30,000 nucleotides of DNA from Conus ventricosus. Lineage: Eukaryota; Mollusca; Gastropoda; Neogastropoda; Conidae. Below are positions 19,420 to 28,294 of this stretch, piece after piece. Numbering within the stretch: the stretch's first letter is position 1; each line of letters begins with the position of its first letter. The DNA lies in the NCBI GenBank assembly GCA_018398815.1, contig CM031611.1:82634859-82664858 (forward strand). The letters are read 5' to 3'. The position numbers and the translations under genes were made by a program. The notes beneath the pieces were generated by a model. That model ran no database searches and was not told where the DNA came from. It saw only the letters and a list, made by a program, of their open reading frames with translations.

Positions 19420-19525
19420 GGCACACGCCACAATTAGGATTTTTGCACTAAATCACCATGTTATGTATTATCCATGTAAGAGCTCTGAAGCCTTCCGTAA
19501 GTTTGGTCCAGCATTTCATGTTAAA
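19420..19525 (+). repeat. Dispersed repeat, copy 2
   Basis: Diverged partner of 16831-16935. It sits directly left of the TA tract that precedes the 86-bp repeat copy 2, so the two repeats may be parts of one element split by a microsatellite. Confidence 0.55.
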
Positions 19526-19529
19526 CTGA

Positions 19530-19564
<35 letters not shown>

Positions 19565-19566
19565 AA

Positions 19567-19642
<76 letters not shown>
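19530..19642. repeat. (TA)n microsatellite
   Basis: TA runs with a TTTAAAATATATAAT interruption near 19561-19573. Confidence 0.96.
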
Positions 19643-19644
<2 letters not shown>

Positions 19645-19728
19645 GCTGAACAATTAAGTAGTGGGGGGAAACAAGTGCAAGCTAACAATTCTTCCATCAT
19701 TATAATAATGACTTGGCAAAGATTTGAA
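19643..19728 (+). repeat. 86-bp dispersed repeat, copy 2
   Basis: Partner of 4681-4766. It includes the small palindrome CATTATAATAATG and ends at an A-rich stretch that abuts the left end of the Tc1-like element. Confidence 0.8.
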
Positions 19729-19752
19729 GAAAAAAAAAGAAAAAAAAAATAT

Positions 19753-19780
19753 ATACTGACTTCCATAAAAAACGCGAAAA
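19753..19780 (+). repeat. Left terminal inverted repeat of Tc1-like element
   Basis: Matches the reverse complement of 21270-21296 except for one indel (TTCCATAAA against TTCCTATAAA). Confidence 0.85.
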
Positions 19781-20062
19781 TTTGAAAGGCTATTTTTCGG
19801 GTGAAAGGGGTGGAATATACAATATTGAACCATTGTGGCAAGTTGTTTGGGTCCAAGACTCACGTGCAGTGAAAAAATTGTGTGAGCAACACATCATTCC
19901 CGGCATTGGAGGGTCAACAAAAATGGCAAATGGTTGCTGCATGTGAGGCACGTGCACACCATGCAGAGCAAAGTTAACCAGCGACAAGTACGCAGGCATG
20001 CAGCCTTTATAAAGCCGCGCTACAAGGTTCAGGTAACGACTTGCCGTCTGAGCGCTACACAG

Positions 20063-21099
20063 ATGCCAAGACTACGAGCAGAGGAACGCAATCGTCCCCT
20101 AGGCCATCTGGAGGCTGGTGTGGATGCCAGGCAGGTCGCCAACATCTTTAACGTCCACATCTCAACCATCTATCGTCTGCAGCACTGCATGCGAGTCACT
20201 GGTACCACTGATGATCGTCCCCCGGGCCAGGCCGTCCTTGGGTCACCACACAAAGAGAGGATCGCCATCTTGTTCGAACCATCTGCGGGACAGGCGGCAA
20301 ACAGCTGCTAACACTGCTCGACAGGTGCCTGGGAATCTCCAGCAACGAATCAGCCTCAACACTATGCAGCGGCATCTTCAGGAGAACAGGCTGGCATGTA
20401 GGCGTCCTCACAGAGGTCCGGTACGGACACCAAGACACCGGCAGGACAGGCTGCAGTGGGCACAAGCCCAAATCAACTGGCGCAGGCAGCAGTGGGGACG
20501 CATACTGTTCTCAGATGAGAGCCGTTTTTGTATTGACATGGCTGACGGTCGTGTCAGAATATGGCGTCAACCTGGTGAACGCTATGCTGACTCCTGTGTG
20601 GTAGAGCAGAACCCTGGGGAGGCCCGAACGTTATGATATGGGGTGCAATTGGCATTAACCACGCCATAGGACCAGTTATCTTTCAGAACATTGGTCCTGG
20701 TCGCGGACAGGGTGTCAATGCACAGCGCTACATCAACCAGGTGCTCAGACCCATGTCGATCCTTTTTTTGCGCAACACCCCAAACTGGACATTCCAACAA
20801 GACAATGCAAGACCACACACTGCCAGGGCCACCAGCAATTTCTTCAGCATAACAACGTCAATGTGCTGCCCTGGCCAGCCCTCAGTCCCGATTTAAAACC
20901 CATAGAACATTTTTGGGATGAACTTGGCAGACGGTTGGACCTCCTGTGTCCATGACCAGCAACAGCGGCTCAACTTCACCAGGCCATCGCCCATGTGTGG
21001 GCTGGTGTGCCAAGGGGACGCATCAACCACCTGGTCCACTCAATGAGCCGCAGATGTCAAGCAGTTGTCAACGCAAATGCTGGCCACACACGGTATTAG
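20063..21099 (+). pseudogene. Tc1-like transposase, frameshifted
   Basis: The family cuts and pastes the element by binding its terminal repeats and using a DDE catalytic triad. The ATG at 20063 opens an N-terminal region with helix-turn-helix character (EAGVDARQVANIF, HISTIYRLQ). Catalytic motifs appear in order: FSDESRF with Asp at 20514; QQDNARPHTA with Asp at 20801; and SPDLKPIEHFWDE with Glu at 20905. Allowing for one missing base, 34 residues separate the second Asp from the Glu (DD34E). The last frame stops at 21097-21099, so the original length of about 345 residues is normal. I see three frame changes (about 20270, 20615 and 20830), so no intact enzyme is encoded as given. Confidence 0.88.
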
Positions 21100-21269
21100 G
21101 ACTTCAAGCTGGTTTGTCACGTGACCTTGGATTTTCACACAAAAGACATATTGCTAATGACATTTTCACACATTACCGGTGTAATGAATCAAATCACGTT
21201 GAATTCTCGCTTCCACTCTGTACAATTGTGACCAAAAAAATTCACCCCCAACCTTCAGCTTGTTTTGTT

Positions 21270-21296
21270 TTCGCGTTTTTTATAGGAAGTCAGTAT
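21270..21296 (-). repeat. Right terminal inverted repeat of Tc1-like element
   Basis: TTCGCGTTTTTTATAGGAAG followed by TCAGTAT; partner of the left repeat. Confidence 0.85.
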
Positions 21297-21383
21297 ATAT
21301 ATATATATATATATATAGATGAATATAACCAAAGAGCCTAAAATTGATTTTAAAAGTGCTCGACCCTTGGGGAAGCAACATTT

Positions 21384-21512
21384 GTCAATGATGTTAAAAA
21401 GGAAGGTTAAAACTCAAGGTTAAAACTCGACAAATTTGTTTCTAGCGGCATTGCGCTGTCATTTGTCGAGTTTTAACCTTGAGTTTTAACCTTCCTTTTT
21501 AACATCATTGAC
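21384..21512. repeat. Perfect inverted repeat, 51-bp arms, 27-base loop
   Basis: The left arm (21384-21434) begins GTCAATGATGTTAAAAAGG and the right arm (21462-21512) is its exact reverse complement. Each arm holds a 13-base tandem duplication, AAGGTTAAAACTC. The loop is 21435-21461. TA tract begins directly after the right arm. It could be a fold-back element or a palindrome formed by template switching. Confidence 0.95.
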
Positions 21513-21523
21513 ATATATATATA

Positions 21524-21584
<61 letters not shown>
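21513..21584. repeat. (TA)n microsatellite
   Basis: Nearly pure TA between the two hairpins. Confidence 0.95.
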
Positions 21585-21585
<1 letters not shown>

Positions 21586-21635
21586 GAACAATATAAAAAT
21601 GTCCTTTGAAAATCTAAAAAAGCTCAACGTTTGAT

Positions 21636-21685
21636 AAAATATTGTTAAAATGAAGTATTTTAATACTTCATTTTAACAATATTTT
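21636..21685. repeat. Perfect inverted repeat, 24-bp arms, 2-base spacer
   Basis: Left arm 21636-21659 (AAAATATTGTTAAAATGAAG and four more bases); right arm 21662-21685 is its exact reverse complement. A TA tract begins within about ten bases to the right. Confidence 0.93.
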
Positions 21686-21690
21686 TAACA

Positions 21691-21692
<2 letters not shown>

Positions 21693-21739
<47 letters not shown>

Positions 21740-21840
21740 AAATATATATATGTACACACACAAACATATATATATATATTTATAATATTATAATAATAAT
21801 ATATATATATATCTATATAAATATAATATAAACAAACTAA
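21693..21840. repeat. TA-rich microsatellite with short CA patch
   Basis: TA runs, ACACACACAAACATA near 21753 and TAA units near 21783-21800. Confidence 0.9.
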
Positions 21841-21877
21841 TAAATTTCCAAGATAAGAACCGAGCATCGTTCCAGCA

Positions 21878-22077
21878 GATATGTAGCTTATCTCCATCTC
21901 ACCCCTATTTCTCTTCAATCTAAGACATAAGACAAGCTTTGTTTATATATCAATATTTCTTGCATCATTGCAACAGCAACGCTCTGTAATTGCTGAACCA
22001 CTGACCGATATGTATCTATCTCCCCCAATTTCTTCAATCTAAGACATAAGAGCAAGCTTTGTTTATAATTCAATAAT
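21878..22077 (+). repeat. Direct duplication, about 75-bp unit, two copies
   Basis: Copy 1 is about 21878-21957 and copy 2 about 22007-22077. They share GATATGTA, TCTTCAATCTAAGACATAAG and CAAGCTTTGTTTATA. A third copy lies inverted at 29641-29690, on the other side of the LTR retrotransposon. Confidence 0.85.
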
Positions 22078-22130
22078 ATATAATATATATAGATTATATA
22101 TTGTTATGTATATATATATATATATATATA
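22078..22130. repeat. TA-rich tract left of the LTR element
   Basis: TA runs end exactly where the 5' LTR begins (TGTCACG). Confidence 0.9.
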
Positions 22131-23458
22131 TGTCACGTTCAAAATAACCACAAGCAAAAGTCGGTTAGTCGCCAGCCGTTTCGAATCAGATTAACCCGAC
22201 TCAAGACCATCCCGACAGCCTTCAAGACATCGCCTCAGGCCATTTGGCCAGCGGGGAGGCAATCCTCATCCTCCACGGAGACGTCCCGTCCCACCCAGAC
22301 AGACCAGTGCTGGACCGACAGGTCCTCGATAGGTCTGGTCAACATCTGGCGCCCACCCAAACGCATCTACCATTTTACAGAGGGGGACTGACCCGCCCAC
22401 ATCGTTAACCACACGGCGCCAGTTAAGTAGGAAAGGGGAAGGGATACGTGGTGGGGGTGAAATCTAGCTAATCAATTAAATGGACCAATTGACCCCACAA
22501 GAGTAAGGCGTGTAGGCGTGACTGTCATATTTTGAATATCCAATGGTATGTGAGGAATAACTTCGACTACAGGCGATAAAAAATACTGACCAATGGTACT
22601 CGCCCTTGTGACAGATCGAACGGATAAGAGAAGTATGTGAGAGTGGAGAACGGGAACGAAGAAAGAACGAACAAGAACCGAGATAAGAGTCCCGGGTGTA
22701 ATTCTCTGAGGAGCGAAGAGCATAAATGAGGGAGGAGAGGAAGAGAACCAAAGTGGAGGCCTTAGCACGAGATAGTCTGCAGAGGAAGGACTTAGAGAAT
22801 GAGCGAGAGAGAGAGCTACTACTGAAGAGGCAAAGAAAGAAAAGGAAAAAAAAAAAAAAAAAAGAGCAACCATGTTCCATTTGATAGGGCAGACTAGAAA
22901 GAGAAGAGTGCAGCGTTATCAGGAAGGAAGAAAGAGAAACAGATTGATGTTGATATCACTGTTCTATCTAACCGGGGTTCGACCTCATACTTGGCCAGCG
23001 CCACTTCCATCGGCAAGTCCCAACCTGACCAGTGCCAGCAGTCCAGCCCTGACCGGTGCCAGCAGTCTAACCTAACCAATGGCCACCGTTGTGTCTGCTT
23101 GTGAAATTGACAGTGGAAAAGAAAAAAAAAGCAAAAGAAAAGAAAAGACAGGATTCGTGAATAGTTAAGATTCACCTGGCCAGTAAAGAGTAGAAATCTA
23201 TTTATACGCCGGTTAGTTAATGATGTTTTAGATAAATTATTTTGTTGAAGTCAGGAACGAGAGAATGTTTTATTTTGGTTTGATTTCCATATGCAATGAT
23301 GTTTCGTTTTCCTAATGATCATATGTTAGGTAATGTTTTAGACTTTACTAGTGTCTTGATGTGACAAATCATGATATAGAATAGATGAAGGCAACTGTGA
23401 GTGTGTTTTGGGCTGTGCGCTAGTCCCTTCCTCCATCGACATCACCCCGAGTTGACCA
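22131..23458 (+). repeat. 5' LTR
   Basis: Aligns along its length with 28295-29632. Shared blocks include GGTTAGTCGCCAGCC, CCTCATCCTCCACGGAGACG, GGCGCCAGTTAAGTAGGAAA, CCAATTGACC and TGGGCTGTGCGCTAGTCC. The first copy ends GTTGACCA where the second ends GTTGACA, so the exact end is uncertain by one or two bases. Differences from the 3' LTR are mostly one- or two-base indels. Confidence 0.92.
23197..23208 (+). promoter_or_regulatory. Possible TATA box in the 5' LTR
   Basis: TCTATTTATAC in the right third of the LTR, with a matching copy (TCTATTTATAC) in the 3' LTR at about 29378. The position suits a U3 promoter, but no start site can be shown. Confidence 0.3.
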
Positions 23459-23462
23459 TTAT

Positions 23463-23480
23463 TGGCGAGCCTGGCCAGGA
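23463..23480 (+). other. Primer-binding-site candidate
   Basis: TGGCGAGCCTGGCCAGGA begins a few bases after the LTR end and starts with TGG, as expected for a site complementary to a tRNA 3' end. I cannot name the tRNA. Confidence 0.45.
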
Positions 23481-23849
23481 TATTCTGCCCATTTATTATA
23501 ATTGTTCATCTTTCGTCCAAGAGGAGCTGGGTGGGGATTCAATATTGTAATCCTAAAGACAGGTTGTCTTAACTGTATGTTCCCAAATAGTTACATCCAA
23601 GCTGGCATTGCTTCCAAGATAGTTAATACCTAAGCTTGCATTTCAGCCCCAGATACTTATTTCGCACAGATTGCTATAATTCGCTCTCATAGTTTGGGTC
23701 ATCGCTGGCTCTTATAAAAACTAACTCTACGTTTCCCAGCAAATAATTTCATTCATAATTGTCTATTACGTCCACTCTGACGTAAACCACCAGTTGGTCT
23801 GTCCGTAGTTATAAAATCTTTCCAGAAAAAAAATAAAGAAAGGAGATAA
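23481..23849 (+). other. Leader region of the LTR element
   Basis: No coding signature between the primer-binding-site candidate and the presumed gag ATG. T- and A-rich. Confidence 0.5.
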
Positions 23850-25053
23850 ATGGCGGAAAAAAAGAACACCCCTATTGAACACAACTTGTGACGTCGCACG
23901 TGGATTAGGCTATCGGGAGATGAATTGCGTGCCTTCGTTGAAACAAACAAAAGATGGAAAGGGATGAACGCGCGAAAGAACGCCGCATCGCAGGAAAATC
24001 AGAAGCGGGAAACAGAAAGAATGAAGCAAAAACGCAGGAAACAGTAAAGAATGAAGCAAACGCAGTCGCAGAAACAAAAGAAGAAGCAAACGCCAGGAAC
24101 AGAAAGGAAGAAGCATGAAACAGAAAGAAAGGATTCAGACTACGCAACGCAGGAAACAGAAAGAATAAGAAGCGCAGGAAACAGAAAGAATGAAGCAGAA
24201 ACGGAAAGATTAAAGGTTCAATTAAGTTAGAGAATGAATACAAAGGAGACCACCGGGGATGGATTCAGTCCTCCATGATCTGTGCGCAGTTACGCCTCCC
24301 ACGACCCAAGTTGCCAAAATTCACTGAAGGAACCGATTAGATTGATGCAAACATCAGTCGTTTTCGAAACGTTTGCGACAGTATGCTAGGGTTGGCCTCC
24401 AGAATAGTGGGCAAGACATTTTGTCAGCGCTATTGAACGGATAAGGGCATTACAGATTTCCCACTGTCATTGCCCAGCAGACACCCAAACTGATTTGGTG
24501 CTGTGAAGGAATCATGATGAAGGGATTTACCTCACAGAGAGGTTCAGGGATGAAATTTCGTTCAGCTAAATTACAACAGTGAAACGGTACACTCATTTGT
24601 GCAGCTTTGATCACTATTTTGAGAAGTGTTAGAGTAGTTGGTACGAAAAAGAGTTCGCTGAATTGAAAGAGCTAGTTATGAACGAACAGATTTTGTCAGG
24701 TTGCCGCCCTGAGTTAACCAAACATTTGAAAGAGAGACAGCCAGAGACCCAGCAGGAAGTTGCTGAATTAGCAGAGTGTATAAGAGGGCACGTTTGGCAC
24801 TAAGGTGCAGAGAAATCATGCCAGCACAGGTGAGAAAGTGCAAGGAGACCAGGGGAGTTTTCTGCAAAGTTTGCAAACCCTGTGGTGGGCAGAAGGAAGG
24901 GCAAAGGACATTAGGTGTTTCATTTGTCACAAGAAGGGACATGTGCGAGTTTGTCGCAGATGTTTCAAAAGGGCAGCAGCCCTTGCAAAGAGGTTTGATA
25001 AACGGGTCGCCAGGGGAAACGACCTGCCAGTGGAACCAAATGATCCAATCTGA
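23850..25053 (+). pseudogene. gag remnant with CCHC zinc knuckle
   Basis: Gag proteins of these elements build the particle and bind the RNA. The ATG at 23850 (context GATAAATGGCGG) is the likely start because a short conserved-looking stretch (SGDELRAFVE, about 23915-23945) follows. Next comes a very charged Lys/Glu/Arg region (about 23955-24220) that would form a coiled coil. A capsid-like segment follows, with KLPKF at about 24312 and LKELVMNEQ and LKERQPET at about 24660-24760. A CCHC zinc knuckle, CFICHKKGHVRVC, is encoded at 24916-24954. Stops and frame changes break the frame at several points. Start and order fit gag; no intact protein is encoded. Confidence 0.75.
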
Positions 25054-25590
25054 AGAGGGTGGAGTGCGGCCTATGGTTAGCACTGGACACAGTCAGTGTC
25101 AGGGATGAAGGCACTAGGATGAGTGGTTCGTTACCAGTGGAAGAAGGGTGGATTGGCCAGCAAGGAAGTGTTATCGAGACACTGTGTTCATGTGGTGAAT
25201 AACGAACAACGCTGGTCAAAAGGGGAATTTGACAGGGCAAAACCAGACCTGTACTCTAATCGATGAACTGTGAGGGAGTTTCCGTTGCTAAAAGAAGTAC
25301 GTACCCCTTACTTCTCACGAAGGTGTCTGCGATGGTGATGAAGAAACCCCTTCAGATTTGATCAATTGAAATATCCCAGGTGCAGGGATCCAGGATCCTG
25401 ATTTGTATGACCTGTGGGCTACAGGGCACAGTTCAAACACGGAGCAAGAAGGAAAAAGGTTGATAAACCGTTTAGTCCGGTCCAGCAAGTAAGTCAGAGC
25501 ATAGATTGTCGCCTGATGAGTTTAGGGCACGCAGGAACAAGACCCTCGCTCGTGAAGTCCTTGGGATTGCAAGAGGTGGATGAGAAACAG
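25054..25590 (+). other. Region where protease is expected; not identifiable
   Basis: Between gag and integrase an aspartic protease should be found. I see no intact Asp-Thr/Ser-Gly motif. A short stretch near 25255-25300 may be its decayed remains. Confidence 0.3.
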
Positions 25591-26260
25591 GTGGTTGAAG
25601 GAGTGAGAACAGAATTTCTGGTGAATCGGGTTTTGTACCGCTGTTTTACCAAGGGAAGACAGGTAAGTGATCAACTCAGTTAGAGGTACCAGCATGTTAT
25701 CGTGACACTGTCAATGTCAGTGTCACGATCCGCTCATGGCGGGTCAACTCGGCACCAGCAAAAACGGCTGACCGAATCTTTGATGCTTTTCACTGGGCCA
25801 GGGGCAATGAAGACATCAGCGTTTCCTTCTGCATGTCATGTGATTTTGTGTCAAAGGTCCCACAAAGGGTAAGAAAGCGCCTCTTAAACATCCCCCTTTA
25901 ATTGACACACCATTCAGGTATGGCTGATGATTCTATCGGCCCAATCGCCGCCCTGTTCAAAAGGTGGGCACAGGTAAAGAACTATGTAGGTGCAAGGGAA
26001 GGTTTGCATGGAGGCTAGGGTCGTTCAGAAAGAAGCAATATGACAGGAAGGTGAGAGCAATCCTCAGGTGGAGAATCAAGTCCTGGTACTGCTTCCCACA
26101 GGTCACAACAAGCTGCTGAAGGCCATTGGAAACCGGACCATCACCATCACTGAAAAGGTCGTTCGGGATTACCGAATGATGTAATGAAACTAAAACTTTT
26201 CCATCGAATTTTCTCCGCAAATCTATCGCGTGTGACTCGCACATAGCCAGGCATCACCAT
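25591..26260 (+). pseudogene. Integrase remnant lacking most of the catalytic core
   Basis: Integrase inserts the DNA copy into the host genome. A pre-zinc-finger segment (VLYRCFTKGRQ, 25627-25662) leads into the zinc-binding region. There a Gly-rich LMAG segment (about 25733) and FCMSCDF (25827-25847, Cys codons at 25830 and 25839) are seen; one expected His reads as Gln. GPIA at about 25935-25950 marks the start of the catalytic core. The sequence then jumps within some 60 bases to a C-terminal region (VVQK, QYDRK, NQVLVLLPTGHNKLL at about 26060-26110, TITITEKV at about 26137-26160). Some 150-200 core residues, with the second Asp and the Glu, are therefore missing. It lies upstream of reverse transcriptase. 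Confidence 0.72.
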
Positions 26261-26500
26261 TGATGAGGTGAAAGAACCCCACAGAAGAAGGAGATTTTTT
26301 CCTGATTTTCCAGGAGAAATCTGCAGGGACGTGTCATCTGAAAGAAGGCTAACAGTAGGAGACAGGAGGAAGTTTAGGGGCTCCTAGAACAGTATAGGCG
26401 TCCCTACTGATAAACCAGGCAGGACAACTCTAGAGACATGTATCGGTGGAGTTAATCATCGCAAAACCCGGTAACATGTAAAGCCTACCCATCCCATATG
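26261..26500 (+). other. Linker between integrase and reverse transcriptase remnants
   Basis: Contains a short stretch reading FPDFPGE and, nearby, PGRTTLET (about 26415-26440). Such a linker is typical just before reverse transcriptase in this type of element. It suggests that integrase and RT were one polyprotein. Confidence 0.5.
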
Positions 26501-27322
26501 CCACCAAGCAAGTGATCGAGTAGGAGGTAGAAAAGATGTTGACCTTGGGTGTGAACCGTCCCAATCATCATAAGTGCACCCGTCTCTTAGTGCGGAAAAA
26601 AGTCAGGTGAGCATCGATTCTGTGCGACTAAAGACGTCCTGAACAGTGTCATCACCAAGGTCGATGCAGAGGTCATATACCGAACATGGAAAGACCTGTT
26701 CGCTCAGATCGCGACAAGCAAGAGCCAGTATTTCACCAGGAAAGATCTGAGCAAGGGTTACTGGCCAATAGCCTTGAGTGAGGACTCAAAGGAAGTCACA
26801 GCATTCTCCACTCCTATGGGGCTATACCAGTGGCGAGTACTCCCTTTTGGGATGGTCAACGCACCTGCAGTCTTCTCTCGGATGATGAGGAAGTTATTGA
26901 CGGGATTGGAAGGCGTTGTGAATTTCATGGATGACATTCTGATAGCATCCGAGACATGGGAGGAGCATATGAGGCAGCTAGGAGCAGTTTTAGAGAGGTT
27001 GAGACAAGCCAATCTCACAGCCAGACCACCAAAGTGCCAGGTTGGTTTTCCAAGCCTGGAGTTCCTAGGTTTTGTTGTCGGAGGCGACACAAAGCAAGCC
27101 GGAAAGAGGAAAGGGGGAGAAGATGATGAATTCAGAGAGACCAAAGACCAAAACAGAAGTCAGGAGTCTGCTAGGTTTTATTGGTTCTATAGGGAGTTTG
27201 TTCCAAATTTCGCAGCAATCACGAGTCCTCTCAGTGATTTAGTCAAGGCAGGGGAAAACCCGGGAGTGGTCGAGTGTCAGACGCTGCAGAGCAAGCACTG
27301 CAGACGGTGTTGGAAAGACTAG
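26501..27322 (+). pseudogene. Ty3/gypsy reverse transcriptase remnant
   Basis: Copies element RNA into DNA. The palm motifs are clear. FTRKDLSKGYW (about 26731-26763) carries the first catalytic Asp. After a stop-free join comes TAFSTPMGLYQWRVLPFG (26798-26851), then MVNAPAVFSRMM. The catalytic box is FMDDILI (about 26926-26946), in which Phe replaces the usual Tyr, as in many Ty3/gypsy enzymes. LEFLGFVVGG (27058-27087) is the usual post-palm region, and FYWFYREFVPNFA (about 27177-27213) leads toward RNase H. A frame of 182 codons is open at 26774-27322. The N-terminal fingers (26501-26720) are broken by frame changes. Confidence 0.9.
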
Positions 27323-27726
27323 TTCCCGTCCCATCTTGAAGCTACCAGATATGTCCAAACCATTTTTGTTGCGGACAGATGCATCAGGCGGTGGGATAGG
27401 TGCAGTATTGTTGCAGGAGCATGAAGGGGTCGAGTTTCCTGTGAGGTATGCTAGCAGGAAGTTGACAAAGTGTGAAGAAGGGTACGCAACTGAGAGAAGG
27501 AGTGTTTAGCCGTTGTGTGGGCCGTGCAGAAATTCCACAAATACTTGTATGGGAAAGAGTTCGTGATCGAGACGGATCATCAACCACTCAAATTCCTGCA
27601 GGAGGCGCAGCTGAAAAACAGCAGAGTTCTGCGTTGGCAATGGCATTGCAGCCCTACAGGTATCGAGTGCAGTACATTCCCGTTGACAGAATGTCGGAGC
27701 TGACTAATTTAAGCCGTGTAGTCTAG
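27323..27726 (+). pseudogene. RNase H remnant
   Basis: Removes RNA from the RNA-DNA hybrid. LLRTDASGGGIGAVLLQE (about 27368-27420) carries the first catalytic Asp; a RYASRKLTKCEEGY segment follows. Then, after a frame change near 27500, come YGKEFVIETDHQPLKFLQEA (27549-27608), with the TDH motif, and RVLRWQ. A final frame change precedes ALQPYRYRVQYIP and a stop at 27724. Nothing like integrase follows, which supports the unusual domain order. Confidence 0.88.
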
Positions 27727-28282
27727 CAAGCTGAAACCCTCAGAGGAAGTCAGTCATATCCAGGTGCTTGGTTGATAATATGTGTTGATTACAGTTATGT
27801 GATTGGATGGTTCATTCCCAGTTTGGCTATGGTTCATATTTTTTTTGTGTGAGACTTTTTCATATTTTCTTTGTGAGACTTGTTCATGTGAATGTAGTTA
27901 TGCTTGGAGCATACAGTCGCTTGTGTAGTAATGCATTATTTGCAATAAGTGAGGATGGAGATTCCTCAGTGAAGTGTCATGGATCGTGATCATATTATAT
28001 TCTGCTTTTCATAAGAATTGTGAAAAGAGAGATGGCAAATCCGCAGGTAGGGGAATTGCATAAGTGCGCACAGAGGTCGTTATAAAATGAGTCGAAATAA
28101 CGCAAGAGCGCACATCAATGATAACTCATTGGGGCGGTATTCACTAATGATATATCCTATAATTTATAAACCGTTTGTTGTAATGTATTTTTCAAACTTG
28201 CACGTGTAGCTGTGTGTCAGCAAATTCGGTTGTTGTCTTTTTTTGTACCGTGTTTTGAGACAATGCGGTGCATAGTCTTTTG
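27727..28282 (+). other. 3' non-coding part of the LTR element
   Basis: No domain, zinc finger or catalytic motif in any frame. T-rich at 27838-27880. Too short and too different to hold an integrase. Confidence 0.6.
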
Positions 28283-28294
28283 CAAGGGGGAAAT
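28283..28294 (+). other. Polypurine tract
   Basis: AAGGGGGAAA immediately before the 3' LTR start, as expected for the plus-strand primer. Confidence 0.8.

Larger units (their letters stand above)
19751..21298 (+). mobile_element. Tc1-like DNA transposon (DD34E), decayed
   Basis: The left end reads ATACTGACTTCC-ATAAAAAACGCGAAAA (19753-19780). The right end is its reverse complement (about 21270-21296) with one extra base. Between them lies one frameshifted transposase. Tc1/mariner elements insert at TA; here the flanks are TA tracts, so the target duplication cannot be told from the microsatellite. The length, about 1.55 kb, is normal for a complete Tc1-type element. Confidence 0.88.

Noticed and set aside
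22472..22880. Ser/Phe-rich minus-strand frames inside the LTRs
   Set aside because: They recur in both LTRs because the LTRs are copies, are A/G-rich on the other strand, and have no domain.
27727..28282. Integrase downstream of RNase H
   Set aside because: No zinc-binding or catalytic motif in any frame, and the space is too short.
23850..28282. Retrovirus with envelope gene
   Set aside because: No envelope-like frame, signal peptide or membrane segment; domain content fits a Ty3/gypsy retrotransposon only.
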